Assembly: GCA_025362895.1 (NCBI GenBank) | Contig: JANYFA010000030.1 | Span: 1 to 40,334 of the forward strand | From: Sphingomonadaceae bacterium | GTDB lineage: Bacteria > Pseudomonadota > Alphaproteobacteria > Sphingomonadales > Sphingomonadaceae | Length of the DNA: 40,334 nucleotides | Direction: 5' to 3' | Part shown: positions 8,979 to 19,916 of the stretch, piece by piece | Layout of the letters: the number at the start of each line of letters is the position of its first letter | Numbering within the stretch: position 1 is the first letter of the stretch | Notes under the pieces: model-generated | What the model saw: the letters and a program-made list of their open reading frames with translations, nothing else | What the model was told of the DNA's origin: nothing | Databases searched by the model: none | Position numbers and translations under genes: made by a program

Positions 8979-9528
8979 CGACGCTGACCATAGACAGCTC
9001 ACGAGCAAGCGCCGACTCCGCGACGATGTCGGCAATACGCGGCAGCGAACCATCGGCCCGGAGAAGCAGCCGTTCGCGCTCGGACGGGCCGGGGAGCGAC
9101 CACTCGCCGGTCGCGGTAGCGGTGAAGCCGAAGCGCCCGTAATAGCTTGCGTCGCCGATCAGTAGAATCGGCCCGAGGCACATCGCGTCGGCGACCGCGA
9201 GCGCCCGCGCGATGAGGAGGCGCCCAAGGCCGAGCGACCGAGCGGGATGGGCGACGACTACCGGGCCGAGAAGGGTGAGCGCGAAATGGTCGCGACCGGT
9301 GCGGAGCGCGATCGGCCAGAACTGGATCGAGCCGAGTAGCTCGTCGGGTCCGGCAGATGGACATTCGGCGGCATCGTCGCACCGCGCAACAAGGGTCGGT
9401 CCCGCGATCGCCGTCGCCCCTGCGCGCAACAGCGATGCCGCGCGCGCGTGACGACCGGGCCCGAACGCGGTGTCGAGCAGCGCATCGATCTCGGCGGTGT
9501 CGGCGGGTGTGGCGGGTCGGATCAGCAT
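8971..9528 (-). CDS. GNAT family N-acetyltransferase
   Basis: MLIRPATPADTAEIDALLDTAFGPGRHARAA...ALTLLGPVVVAHPARSLGLGRLLIARALAVADAMCLGPILLIGDASYYGRFGF. Confidence 0.85.
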   Translation of the reverse strand: MLIRPATPADTAEIDALLDTAFGPGRHARAASLLRAGATAIAGPTLVARCDDAAECPSAGPDELLGSIQFWPIALRTGRDHFALTLLGPVVVAHPARSLGLGRLLIARALAVADAMCLGPILLIGDASYYGRFGFTATATGEWSLPGPSERERLLLRADGSLPRIADIVAESALARELSMVSVDG

Positions 9529-9555
9529 GGCTCGGCCCCCTTCATGATCGCATCG

Positions 9556-10566
9556 CTATCGTCTCGCCGCTGCCAGCGCCGGGGCGACGAACGGCAGCCA
9601 GATCGACGGAATACCAAGCGTCGCATGGCCTCGTGTCGCCGCCGATGCGGGTACGCTGATCCGGGTGAAGCGCGGTGGCAGCGGCGGCGCTTCGGCGGGT
9701 GGATAGAGAATGTCATCGGCAAAGTCGAGTTCAACGACGGTCGCCGTCAATGCGTCGAGCCGCGTCTGCGGGGCATAGGTTCGCACCGCATCGAGGGCGA
9801 AGGCCAGATCGACCGGATTACCCCCTGCCGCCGCGCGGGCATCGAGCATCGCCGCCGCCGCCGTCGCATCGGGCGCGAGTTTGGCCAGCAGCGCGGGCGG
9901 CACGTTGCCGACCATGGTAATCGCCGCCGCCGCCCGCGCGCCCCCGCCACCAGGGAGCGGACTGGCGAGGAGCGCGTCGCGCGCCGCGAGCCGCCACAAC
10001 AGGTTGCGCCCTGTCACCGCCGTCGGCCACGCGCCCATCGCGATGAGGGTACCAATCTCGCCGGGGGAGGACCCGGCCCATGTCCAGCCCACCATTGCCC
10101 CCATCGACACACCGAGGACGGCGCGGACGCGGGTGACCTTGAGTTCGGCCAGGGTGGCGCGGACCCCGGCGACGATATCGGCATAATCATAGTGCGGAAA
10201 GTTTACGCCGAGGCCATCGCTCGGTTTCGACGACGCCCCCATGCCGATCGCGTCGGGCAGGATGACGAACGTCGTCTTACGGTCGAGCGGCGCGCCGGGG
10301 CCAAATAACAGCCCCGCCTGGGGGCCGAAGAACGCCGCCCCCGATCCGCCGGTGCCGTGGAGGAGGACGACGGCGTTATCGATGGCGCCGTCGGCCCCGG
10401 TGTGAGGACTGCCGAGGGTGCGAAAGGCGAGCTTGACCGGAGCCGTTCGTCCCCCGACGAAGTCGAACTGGCGGACGCGGACGAACTGGACGGGAATGCT
10501 GTCGGGCACGGTGATGTCGGCAGCGGTCGTGGCCGCGAGCAGAGCAACCGCGAGGAGGGCGCTCAA
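9556..10566 (-). CDS. Alpha/beta hydrolase (homoserine acetyltransferase-like fold), exported
   Basis: N-terminal leader MSALLAVALLAATTAA; VVLLHGTGGSG, FVILPDAIGMGASSKPSDGLG, AVLGVSMGAMVGWTWA (nucleophile elbow GxSMG). TTG start overlaps the mce stop. Confidence 0.8.
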   Translation of the reverse strand: MSALLAVALLAATTAADITVPDSIPVQFVRVRQFDFVGGRTAPVKLAFRTLGSPHTGADGAIDNAVVLLHGTGGSGAAFFGPQAGLLFGPGAPLDRKTTFVILPDAIGMGASSKPSDGLGVNFPHYDYADIVAGVRATLAELKVTRVRAVLGVSMGAMVGWTWAGSSPGEIGTLIAMGAWPTAVTGRNLLWRLAARDALLASPLPGGGGARAAAAITMVGNVPPALLAKLAPDATAAAAMLDARAAAGGNPVDLAFALDAVRTYAPQTRLDALTATVVELDFADDILYPPAEAPPLPPRFTRISVPASAATRGHATLGIPSIWLPFVAPALAAARR

Positions 10567-10979
10567 TGGTCGGGCTCCGCCATCAACTCGATCAGCACGC
10601 CACCTGTATCACGCGGGTGGAGGAAAATCACAGGTACGCCGTGGGCACCGAGGCGCGGCTCGCCGGTGCCAAGGATCGTTGCTCCCTTTGCGCGCAGGTC
10701 GTCGCGCGCGGCGATGATGTCGGGTACCTCGAAGCAGACATGGTGCTGCCCACCGTTAGGGTTTTTGGCGAGGAAGGCGTGGATCGGCGAGGCGTCGCCA
10801 TACGGTTCGATAAGCTCGATCTGGCTATTGGGGGTATCGACGAAACAGACCCACACACCCTGTTCGGGCAGCGCGAAGCGTTCACCGATCGCGGTCGCTC
10901 CGAGGAGGTCGCGGTAGATAACCGACGTCCGTTCGATCGACGGCGTCGCAATGCCGACATGGTTGAGGCGACCGATCAT
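10563..10979 (-). CDS. mce: Methylmalonyl-CoA epimerase (VOC family)
   Basis: MIGRLNHVGIATPSIERTSVIYRDLLGA...QGVWVCFVDTPNSQIELIEPYG...GQHHVCFEVPDI...GVPVIFLHPRDTGGVLIELME-like. Confidence 0.85.
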   Translation of the reverse strand: MIGRLNHVGIATPSIERTSVIYRDLLGATAIGERFALPEQGVWVCFVDTPNSQIELIEPYGDASPIHAFLAKNPNGGQHHVCFEVPDIIAARDDLRAKGATILGTGEPRLGAHGVPVIFLHPRDTGGVLIELMAEPDH

Positions 10980-11067
10980 GCGGAGACTCCGGTTTGACGA
11001 CGGCACGATAGCTTGCGTTTTGATCGCGGCAATGCCGTATGTCGCGCGGGCATACAGGGAAGCGACG

Positions 11068-12495
11068 ATGCGGACAGTAGCGACGGTGCTGGCGATGGCG
11101 TTTGGCGTGCCGGCAGCGGCACTAACCATGGCCGTGCCGCCATCTTTGACGCCCGACGAGGGCGCCGCCTTGGTCCGCGACCGGGCGCTGGCGGGTAATG
11201 CCGCTTACGCCGTCGTCGCCGGGCTGACGACCGACATCGGGCCGCGCCTCGCCGCGACCGCCCCCGAGGCGCGTGCGCGCGACTGGATGGCCGCGAAGAT
11301 GACCGCGCTCGGGCTAGCCAAGGTCCATGTTCAAACCTTTGCCGTGCCGCATTGGGAGCGCGGGGTCGAAACCGCGACGACGATTGGCACGAATCCCCAA
11401 CGGCTCGCGCTGACCGCGCTGGGCTATAGCGCGGCGACGCCCGACGCCGGGATCGACGCCGAGGTGGTGCAGTTCGCCGACCTCGAGGCGCTGAAAGCGA
11501 CGTCGCAAAACCTGGCCGGCAAGATCGTGTTTATCGACCATGACATGCGCGCCGCGCGGGACGGGTCGGGGTATGGCGCGTTCAACAGCGTCCGTACCGT
11601 CGGCCCCGCCATCGCCGCAAACAAAGGCGCGGCGGCGTACCTTCACCGCTCGCTCGGCACCGGCCCCGCACGGCTGCCGCATACTGGCGTCACTCGGTTC
11701 CCCGCGGGTATTCCCGCGATTCCAGCGGCGGCGCTCAGCGTGCCCGACGCGATGCAGTTGGCGCGCATGGTCCGTAACGGGCCCGTCCGCCTCCACCTTG
11801 TCCTGACCCCGCGCGATCTCGGCAGCGGCACGTCGGGCAATGTCGTCGGCGAAATTACGGGCACGACCGGCGACGTCGTGCTGACCGGCGGTCACCTCGA
11901 TAGCTGGGATCTTGGCACCGGCGCGATCGACGATGCCGCCGGGGTCGCGATCACCCTTGCGGCGACGGCGACGATCAACGACGCGATCCGCGCCGGGACC
12001 CTACCCCGGCCGAAACGCACGATCCGCGTCGTCGCGTTCGGTGACGAGGAGGCGCAGGGACCGCTTGGCGGCGCGACTTATCTCAAGGGCCATCCCGAAC
12101 CCGTCGTCTTTGCAGTCGAGGCCGACTTCGGCGCCGACCGCGTATGGTCGCTGCGAAGCAACTTCGCCGCCGCCGCGGCGCCGGGACCATCGACGCCCGT
12201 GCTTGCCCCTGCGATCGCCGCCCTCGCCCGCGTCCTCGCGCCGCTGGGCATTGCCCCCTCGCCGCTCCCCGCGCACGGCGGAACGGACATCGAGGCGGCG
12301 GTCGAGGCCGGCGCTGCCGTCGTCGATTTGGCACAGGACGGGGCGCATTATTTCGACCTGCACCACAGTGCCGACGACACGCTCGACAAGATCGATCCCG
12401 CCGCGCTGACTCAGGCGGTCGCCGCCTATGCCGCGACGCTGTGGTGGGCGGCGAACACCGACGCCAACCTGCGCCCGGCAAAGGCGGTGCCGTGA
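11068..12495 (+). CDS. M28 family metallopeptidase, exported
   Basis: Signal MRTVATVLAMAFGVPAAALTMA; metal-ligand motifs GGHLDSWDLGTGAIDDAAG, AFGDEEAQGPLGG, EADFGAD, HHSADDTLDKID. Confidence 0.87.
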   Translation: MRTVATVLAMAFGVPAAALTMAVPPSLTPDEGAALVRDRALAGNAAYAVVAGLTTDIGPRLAATAPEARARDWMAAKMTALGLAKVHVQTFAVPHWERGVETATTIGTNPQRLALTALGYSAATPDAGIDAEVVQFADLEALKATSQNLAGKIVFIDHDMRAARDGSGYGAFNSVRTVGPAIAANKGAAAYLHRSLGTGPARLPHTGVTRFPAGIPAIPAAALSVPDAMQLARMVRNGPVRLHLVLTPRDLGSGTSGNVVGEITGTTGDVVLTGGHLDSWDLGTGAIDDAAGVAITLAATATINDAIRAGTLPRPKRTIRVVAFGDEEAQGPLGGATYLKGHPEPVVFAVEADFGADRVWSLRSNFAAAAAPGPSTPVLAPAIAALARVLAPLGIAPSPLPAHGGTDIEAAVEAGAAVVDLAQDGAHYFDLHHSADDTLDKIDPAALTQAVAAYAATLWWAANTDANLRPAKAVP

Positions 12496-12510
12496 CGCCT
12501 AGGCGCGGGC

Positions 12511-12542
12511 GTTTAGACCGGCTAAACCCTTGCTGGGGTTAG
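12511..12542 (+). promoter_or_regulatory. Two mutually exclusive hairpins upstream of prsK
   Basis: GTTTAG-ACCGG-CTAAAC (12511-12527) and CTAAACCC-TTGCT-GGGGTTAG (12522-12542, one mismatch) share the CTAAAC arm. Confidence 0.4.
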
Positions 12543-12552
12543 GGGGCGGCGC

Positions 12553-14685
12553 GTGCATTTCACCGATGTCGGATTTCTTAGCCATCTGATCGCTGCCTTC
12601 GCTTTCGCCGCGCTCGCGGTGAGCGTCCTCGCGCGACAGTCACCGAACGGCACCAACGCCTGGCTCGTTATCGCGGCGATGGGAACGGTGGCATGGGCGG
12701 GGGACTTCGTCATGGCGGCGCGCTTCGGCGGCGTCTATGTCGCATTGTTGTCCCCCGCCGAGACGCTTCGGACGGGCGCGTGGATCGGTTTTCTTGTCGC
12801 CCTGCTGCGGACATCATGGGCTCTCGATACGCGGCTGAGTTCGTCGTTCGTCATCGCCAGCGCGATCGGCTTCGTCCTCTCGGTTCAGGTCGGCATCGAT
12901 CTGGTCGACCTGATCGGTCACAACGGCCCGTCGCTCCACGCCCGCCCGTTGATCGCGGCGCTGTTCATCGTCGGACGGTTGACCGTGGCGATTTCGGGTC
13001 TGGTCCTGATCCACAACCTGTACGTCAACGTCGAGGCCGGGAGCCGCACGAGCATTCGGTTGCTGTGCATCAGCCTCGCCGGGTTTTTCGGCTACGACCT
13101 CAACCTGTACACGTTCGAATTCTTGCTCGGAGCGCCGTCGCAGGACCTGTTCAATATTCGCGGTGCAGTCGATGTGCTGACCGTTCCCCTGCTTTTGCTG
13201 TCGGCGCGGGAGGCGTGGGTAGCGCGCGTTCAGCTGTCGCGGCAGGTCGTTTTCCACACCCTGTCGATGTCGATCATCGGCGGATACCTGATTGCGATGG
13301 CGCTGCTTGCTTATGGCTTGCGGTTGGTGGGCGGCGATTGGGGGCGGCTGCTTCAAATCACTTTTCTGTTCGCGACGATCACGCTCGGCGCGCTCGTCGT
13401 GCTGCTGCCGCGCTTTCAGGCAGCGCTGCGGCTGCTTATTGCGCGTAATTTTTTCGCCTATCGCTACGACTATCGCGTCGAGTGGCTGCGTTTCATCCGG
13501 ACGGTGTCGGGGATCGATGCCGCCGCCGGACACCTGCCCGAGCGCGTCGTCGAAGCGGTCTGTGCCGTCGTCGATTCACCCGGCGGCGCCTTGTTCGTGC
13601 CGAGCGACGACGGGCATTTCGACATGGCAGCCAAGTGGAACTGGCGCGGCTTCAGTGGCGCGGTCGTGGCCCTCGAGAGCGATCTCGCCATCTTCCTCGC
13701 CAGCCGCCAGTGGGTCATCGACCTCGATCGGCTCCGCGACGGTACCGGCAATTACGATGACCTCCCGGTCCCGGCGTGGGCCGATGGTGACCGGTCCGCG
13801 TGGCTGATCGTCCCGCTGCTCCATCTCGACACACTGCGGGGCTTTATCGTTGTCGAGCGGACGCTGGCGCGGCGGACATTGGGGTGGGAAGACTTCGAAC
13901 TCCTCCGCACCCTCGGGAGGCAGGCGGCGAGCTATATCGCCGAAGCGTCGACGCAGGCCGAGCTCGACGAAGCGGGCAAGTTTGACGAGTTCAACCGCCG
14001 CTTCGCTTTCATCATGCACGACATCAAGAACCTGGTCAGCCAGCTCAGCCTCGTTGCGCGCAACGCCGAGCGCCACGCCGACAACCCCGCCTTTCGCGCC
14101 GATATGGTCGCGACACTGCAGGGGTCGGTCGGCAAGATGAACGACCTGCTTGCGCGCCTCGCACAGCGTACCGCCGGGCGGACCGAACACGACGAGGCGG
14201 TCGACCTTGGCCACCTGATCGCCGAAGTCGTATCGGTCAAATCACGCCAGCACGCGGCGTTGACCTTCGTTCATGATGACGATCTTTGCTTCGTCTCGGG
14301 TGACCCCGTCCGGTTCGAGGCGCTGTTCGGCCACCTGATCCAGAATGCCATTGACGCGAGCGCACCCGATGCGGCGGTCGCGGTCACGCTGGCGCGCGAT
14401 GCCGCTGGTACGGTCGTCACAATCGCCGACTGCGGCAGCGGTATGTCGCCCGCCTTCGTCCGCAATCAATTGTTCAAGCCGTTCCGCTCCACCAAGCCCG
14501 GCGGGTTCGGGATCGGCGCGTATGAGGCCCGCGAGATCGCGCACGCCGCCGGTGGTCGTCTCGATGTCGTCAGCCACGAGGGTGAGGGCACGACATTCAC
14601 TATCTGTCTGCCACTAGCGATGCTGATCGCCGCGTCGAACCGAGTCGCACCCGCCAGCGACCTGCCCAAGAGGATATCTGCGTGA
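12553..14685 (+). CDS. prsK: PrsK-like (XrtA/PEP-CTERM system) membrane histidine kinase
   Basis: N-terminal multi-TM, GAF-like region, then FAFIMHDIKNLVSQLSLVARNAERHADNPAFRADM, LIQNAIDAS, IADCGSGMSPAFVRNQLFKPFRSTKPGGFGIGAYEAREIAHAAGG. GTG start. Confidence 0.85.
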   Translation: MHFTDVGFLSHLIAAFAFAALAVSVLARQSPNGTNAWLVIAAMGTVAWAGDFVMAARFGGVYVALLSPAETLRTGAWIGFLVALLRTSWALDTRLSSSFVIASAIGFVLSVQVGIDLVDLIGHNGPSLHARPLIAALFIVGRLTVAISGLVLIHNLYVNVEAGSRTSIRLLCISLAGFFGYDLNLYTFEFLLGAPSQDLFNIRGAVDVLTVPLLLLSAREAWVARVQLSRQVVFHTLSMSIIGGYLIAMALLAYGLRLVGGDWGRLLQITFLFATITLGALVVLLPRFQAALRLLIARNFFAYRYDYRVEWLRFIRTVSGIDAAAGHLPERVVEAVCAVVDSPGGALFVPSDDGHFDMAAKWNWRGFSGAVVALESDLAIFLASRQWVIDLDRLRDGTGNYDDLPVPAWADGDRSAWLIVPLLHLDTLRGFIVVERTLARRTLGWEDFELLRTLGRQAASYIAEASTQAELDEAGKFDEFNRRFAFIMHDIKNLVSQLSLVARNAERHADNPAFRADMVATLQGSVGKMNDLLARLAQRTAGRTEHDEAVDLGHLIAEVVSVKSRQHAALTFVHDDDLCFVSGDPVRFEALFGHLIQNAIDASAPDAAVAVTLARDAAGTVVTIADCGSGMSPAFVRNQLFKPFRSTKPGGFGIGAYEAREIAHAAGGRLDVVSHEGEGTTFTICLPLAMLIAASNRVAPASDLPKRISA

Positions 14686-16034
14686 GTGACGTGTCGCGTA
14701 AGTTGCTGGTGGTCGAAGACGATGAGGGACTGCAGCGGCAGCTTCGCTGGAGCTATGAGGACTATGACGTCGTCATCGCCGGCGACCGCACTGCTGCGCT
14801 TGCGGCGATCGAGGCTCATGCTCCGGCGGTTGTGACGCTCGATCTCGGCCTCCCGCCCGATCCCGATGGGACGAGCGAGGGTTTTGTGACGCTCGACGCC
14901 ATCCTCGCAGCGCGACCGCAGACCAAGGTCATCGTCGCATCGGGACACGGTGCGCGTTCGAGCGCGATGCGGGCAATCGCAGCGGGGGCGTTCGACTTTT
15001 ACGCCAAGCCAGTCGACATCGACGAACTCGGCATGATCGTCCGCCGGGCCTATCACGTCTACGATCTGGAGGACGAGAACCGCCGCCTGCGCGCCGCCGA
15101 AACGAATGTCGGCGTTCTTGGCGGCATCGTCACTGGGGCACCCGAGATGCTCAAGGTCGCGCGAATGATCGAGCGCGTCGCCACCGCCGACGTCTCGGTT
15201 GTCCTGCTCGGCGCGAGCGGGACGGGCAAAGAGCTCCTCGCGCGCGGGCTGCACCAGGCGTCGCTCCGCGCGGGCAAGCCCTTCGTTGCGATCAACTGCG
15301 CGGCGATCCCGGAGAACCTGTTGGAAGCCGAACTTTTTGGCTACGAAAAAGGGGCGTACACCGGGGCGATCAAGACAACCGAGGGCAAGATCGAGCTCGC
15401 CGAAGGGGGCACCTTGTTCCTCGATGAGATCGGCGACGTGCCCCTGCCCCTCCAGGTCAAGCTGCTGCGCTTTCTTCAGGAGCGCGTCATCGAACGGATC
15501 GGCGGGCGCAAGGCCATCCCGGTCGATGTCCGCATCGTCTGCGCGACGCACCAGGACCTCGAAAAAATGATCGCCGAGGGTCGCTTCCGCGAGGATCTAT
15601 ACTACCGCCTTGCCGAGATCATCGTTCGCATCCCCAGTCTCGCCGCGCGTTACGGCGACGCGACGCTGCTCGCCCACCATTTTCTCGCCAAGTTCAGCCG
15701 CGAGAACCGGCGCAGCTTCAAGGGCTTCACCCCCGCCGCCCTCGCCGCGCTCAACGACTGGCATTGGCCGGGCAACGTCCGCGAGCTGGAAAACAAGATG
15801 AAACGCGCGGTCATCATGGCGGAAAACCCGCTGCTCGACGCCGCCGACCTCGATCTCGGCGAGCACGTCCCGTCGTCGCTGGCGCTCAAGACAATGCGCG
15901 AAGACGCCGACCGCCGGGCTATCCGCCTCGCGCTTGCGCGCACCGAAGGCAATGTCTCGACCGCCGCCAAGCTGCTCGGCATCAGCCGCCCGACGCTGTA
16001 TGATATGCTCAAGCTATACGAGATGGAGGGGTAG
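14682..16034 (+). CDS. prsR: PrsR-like response regulator, sigma-54 interaction AAA+ activator
   Basis: Receiver [37 protein letters not shown]+ [55 protein letters not shown]-terminal [32 protein letters not shown] overlap with prsK. Confidence 0.88.
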   Translation: MSDVSRKLLVVEDDEGLQRQLRWSYEDYDVVIAGDRTAALAAIEAHAPAVVTLDLGLPPDPDGTSEGFVTLDAILAARPQTKVIVASGHGARSSAMRAIAAGAFDFYAKPVDIDELGMIVRRAYHVYDLEDENRRLRAAETNVGVLGGIVTGAPEMLKVARMIERVATADVSVVLLGASGTGKELLARGLHQASLRAGKPFVAINCAAIPENLLEAELFGYEKGAYTGAIKTTEGKIELAEGGTLFLDEIGDVPLPLQVKLLRFLQERVIERIGGRKAIPVDVRIVCATHQDLEKMIAEGRFREDLYYRLAEIIVRIPSLAARYGDATLLAHHFLAKFSRENRRSFKGFTPAALAALNDWHWPGNVRELENKMKRAVIMAENPLLDAADLDLGEHVPSSLALKTMREDADRRAIRLALARTEGNVSTAAKLLGISRPTLYDMLKLYEMEG

Positions 16035-16099
16035 GCATGAATGCTGCGTGCCGTTGACCTTGCGCTCGCGCACGCCGTCCCCTAGACGACCTTCTCGGT

Positions 16100-16176
<77 letters not shown>

Positions 16177-16219
16177 GTCCATAACCCCCGCCGCCCGGCG
16201 ATTGGCATTGTCGTCGGCG

Positions 16220-16735
16220 CTAGTCCCGAGGATGCAATTTCGCCAGTTCGACATACCCCGCCGCTCCGGCGCGGTTGCGGGCGATGTCGCGGTCGGTCAG
16301 GTCACGGACATAGACCGCCGGTCGCCCCGCCCACAACTGGCCGCGCGGAATCCGTTTGCCCGGGGTCAGCAGCCCGCCGGCGGCGAGCATCGCATCGCGT
16401 TCGATGATGCACCCGTCCATGACTATGGCGCCGAGGCCGACAAAGCTGTGATTATGCAGCTGGCAGCCATGGATCATCGCGAGATGGCCAATCAAGCAGT
16501 CTTCGCCGATAAAGGTGCCATCGGTCGAGCGCGTAACGTGGACGATGCTGCCATCCTGAATGTTCGACCGGGCGCCGACGACGATTGGGGCAACGTCGGC
16601 GCGCAGGACGCAGTTGTACCAGACGCTGGCATCCGGCCCGAGCGTGACGTTGCCGATCACCTGCGCGCCGGGGGCGACATAGGCGCTCGGCATGATCGTC
16701 GGCATGACGCCGTTGAAGCTATGCAGCGGCATCAC
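16220..16735 (-). CDS. Gamma carbonic anhydrase-like hexapeptide-repeat protein
   Basis: [49 protein letters not shown]...[37 protein letters not shown]. Confidence 0.9.
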   Translation of the reverse strand: MMPLHSFNGVMPTIMPSAYVAPGAQVIGNVTLGPDASVWYNCVLRADVAPIVVGARSNIQDGSIVHVTRSTDGTFIGEDCLIGHLAMIHGCQLHNHSFVGLGAIVMDGCIIERDAMLAAGGLLTPGKRIPRGQLWAGRPAVYVRDLTDRDIARNRAGAAGYVELAKLHPRD

Positions 16736-17261
16736 GGTCGATCGTATAGACGATATGCGGGCGCAGCGGATCGGCGGCGGCGAGGCCTGGGTGATCGAAA
16801 TCGAGCTCGCGCCGCCGCGTCATCCCAAGCCGCTCCATCAGCCCCCACGAGCGGACGTTTCCAATCGTCGTCATCGCCACGATCCGGGCCAGCCCGCCTT
16901 TATCAAAACCCCACTCCAGCGAAGCCACTGCCGCCTCGCGCGCGAAGCCCGCGCCCCACGCATCGCGGCGGAGACGCCAGCCGATCTCGACCTCGCCAGC
17001 GATCGGCGACGCGGTGAGATCGACCCGCTTCAGGCCGCAGAAGCCAAGGAAGGCGCTGTCATCACGCCGCTCGACCGCCCAGAAGGTGAAACCGTGCGCC
17101 ACGTGATGCGCGATCATCCGATCGATCCCGATGTCGACGGTCTCCCTGTCTTGCAACGGGCCGAGGTGGCGCATGACCTCGGGGTCGGCAAGCGTGGCGC
17201 TAAAAGGCACGCGGTCGGCATCGCGCCAGTCGCGCAGGACGAGACGCGGTGTTTCGATCAC
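16719..17261 (-). CDS. GNAT family N-acetyltransferase (RimJ/RimL type)
   Basis: (V)IETPRLVLRDWRDADRVPFSATLADPEVMRHLGP...GEVEIGWRLRRDAWGAGFAREAAVASLEWGFDKGGLARIVAMTTIGNVRSWGLMERLGM. GTG start overlaps argC stop (GTGA); the longer 378-aa track ORF is an upstream artefact. Confidence 0.86.
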   Translation of the reverse strand: MIETPRLVLRDWRDADRVPFSATLADPEVMRHLGPLQDRETVDIGIDRMIAHHVAHGFTFWAVERRDDSAFLGFCGLKRVDLTASPIAGEVEIGWRLRRDAWGAGFAREAAVASLEWGFDKGGLARIVAMTTIGNVRSWGLMERLGMTRRRELDFDHPGLAAADPLRPHIVYTIDRDAAA

Positions 17262-18295
17262 GGGAACAACGGTGCCTGCGCCAGCCCCATCGTTTCGGGC
17301 AGGCCGAGCATGACGTTCATATTCTGCAGCGCCTGCCCGCTCGACCCCTTCACGAGGTTGTCGATCGCCACGACGACGACCGCGCGTCCCGGTACTCGGT
17401 CGGCGAAGACGTTGACGACGACATGATTTGATCCGCGCACCATCCGCGTCGCCGGAGCGACGCCATCGGGCAGCAGGTGGACAAACGGCTCGGCCGCATA
17501 GCGTTCGGCGAGGGCGGCGCGCAGGCGGCCGAGCGGCGCGCGCGTCTCGACGATCATCGTCACCAGTTCGCCGCGGTTCATCGGGACGAGGTGGGGGGTG
17601 AAGCTGACCGTGACGGACGTTCCGGCGGCGCGGGAAAGCTCCTGATCGATCTCTGGCATATGGCGGTGCCGTCCAATGGCATAAGGGGCAACGCCCTCGG
17701 CGATTTCGGGAAACAGGTTCGCCTCTTTGAGCCCGCGCCCCGCCCCGCTGACTCCGGACAGCGCGTTGATCGTGATCCGCTCGGACACGATCAGTCCCCC
17801 TTCGACTAGCGGCAGCAAGCCGAGCAGCACCGCCGTCGGATAGCAGCCGGGGCACGCGACGACCTGCGCGGCGGGGAGCCTGTCGCGGGCGAATTCGGTC
17901 AGGCCGTAGACGGCATCAGGCAGCAGGCGCGGAGCCGGGTGCGCGCCGCCGTACCAGTCGGCATAGGTCGCGGCGTCTTTCAGCCGGAAATCAGCCGACA
18001 GGTCGACGATGCGTGGTCCGGCCAGCTGACCGAGCAGCTCGGCCGACGCGGCGTGTGGCAGGCAGCCGAACACAACGTCGACGCCGCCGAAATCGATCTC
18101 GTCGGCCCGCACCAGTCGCGGCAACTGCGGAAACATCGCGAAATGCGGCCAGACCTCGGCCATCCCCTGCCCCGCCTTGGCGTTGGCGCTGAGCGCGACG
18201 ATCTCGACCGCCGGATGGCCAAGCGCGAGGCGCACAAGATCGGCCCCGGTGTAGCCCGAGGCGCCGAGCACGGCGATGCGGATTGGCTTCGACAT
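17258..18295 (-). CDS. argC: N-acetyl-gamma-glutamyl-phosphate reductase
   Basis: IRIAVLGASGYTGADLVRLALGHP, VVFGCLPHAAS, VVACPGCYPTAVLLGLLPL, SGVSGAGRG, PHLVPMNRGE, KGSSGQALQNMNVMLGLPE. Confidence 0.95.
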   Translation of the reverse strand: MSKPIRIAVLGASGYTGADLVRLALGHPAVEIVALSANAKAGQGMAEVWPHFAMFPQLPRLVRADEIDFGGVDVVFGCLPHAASAELLGQLAGPRIVDLSADFRLKDAATYADWYGGAHPAPRLLPDAVYGLTEFARDRLPAAQVVACPGCYPTAVLLGLLPLVEGGLIVSERITINALSGVSGAGRGLKEANLFPEIAEGVAPYAIGRHRHMPEIDQELSRAAGTSVTVSFTPHLVPMNRGELVTMIVETRAPLGRLRAALAERYAAEPFVHLLPDGVAPATRMVRGSNHVVVNVFADRVPGRAVVVVAIDNLVKGSSGQALQNMNVMLGLPETMGLAQAPLFP

Positions 18296-18352
18296 ACAGT
18301 GGCGGTATTGCAAGCCTCACGTCGCGGCAAGGCCGACGAAGAGGAAGTGTCG

Positions 18353-18784
18353 ATGATCGCGCTGCTGGTTGCCGTCGTCGGCACGTTGGGAACGCAGCCG
18401 CCGGTCACGGCGATGTTCTGCCGGAATGCGGCGACGACGATCGACATGAATGACTGTCTGGCGGCGGAGGTCGCGAAGGCGACGACGGTTCTCGATCACT
18501 ACCGGAAAGCCGCGCGGGCACGGATTGCCGCCGATACCGCAACGTCGACCAGCGTCCTCCCCGCCTTCGACGCCGCCGACGCGCAGTGGCGGCGCTTCGC
18601 CGAAGCAAACTGCAGCGCCGTCTACACCTTATGGGAAGGCGGGACGATCCGCGGAGCCGTCGCCGCCACGTGCCAGATCCGCCTCGTCCGCCTCCGCACG
18701 CATGAACTATGGGGCGAGTGGCTGACCAATATGGACAGCACGCCCCCGGTCCTGCCCGAGCCGGTCGTCGAAACCGGCCTTTGA
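18353..18784 (+). CDS. Lysozyme inhibitor LprI-like (DUF1311) protein, exported
   Basis: MIALLVAVVGTLGTQ leader; MFCRNAATTIDMNDCLAAEVAKATTVLDHYRKAA...AFDAADAQWRRFAEANCSAVYTLWEGGTIRGAVAATCQIRLVRLRTHEL is the DUF1311/LprI pattern. Confidence 0.75.
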   Translation: MIALLVAVVGTLGTQPPVTAMFCRNAATTIDMNDCLAAEVAKATTVLDHYRKAARARIAADTATSTSVLPAFDAADAQWRRFAEANCSAVYTLWEGGTIRGAVAATCQIRLVRLRTHELWGEWLTNMDSTPPVLPEPVVETGL

Positions 18785-18785
18785 C

Positions 18786-19817
<1,032 letters not shown>

Positions 19818-19861
19818 CTACGGTTGTGGAGCGCGACGGCCCGGCGCGAGTTGCCGCCGCC

Positions 19862-19890
19862 TTGACGCGACAGTAATCGTGCGATGCTAT
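19862..19890 (+). promoter_or_regulatory. Candidate sigma70-type promoter for the GH19 gene
   Basis: TTGACG (19862-19867)-N17-TGCTAT (19885-19890), followed by RBS-like GGGGGAAG and ATG at 19917. Confidence 0.4.
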
Positions 19891-19916
19891 CGTGATATTT
19901 TGCGGGGGAAGAAGTC

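Noticed and set aside
14466-15551. 361-aa minus-strand ORF antisense to prsK/prsR
   Set aside because: Shadow ORF; composition typical of antisense high-GC frames.
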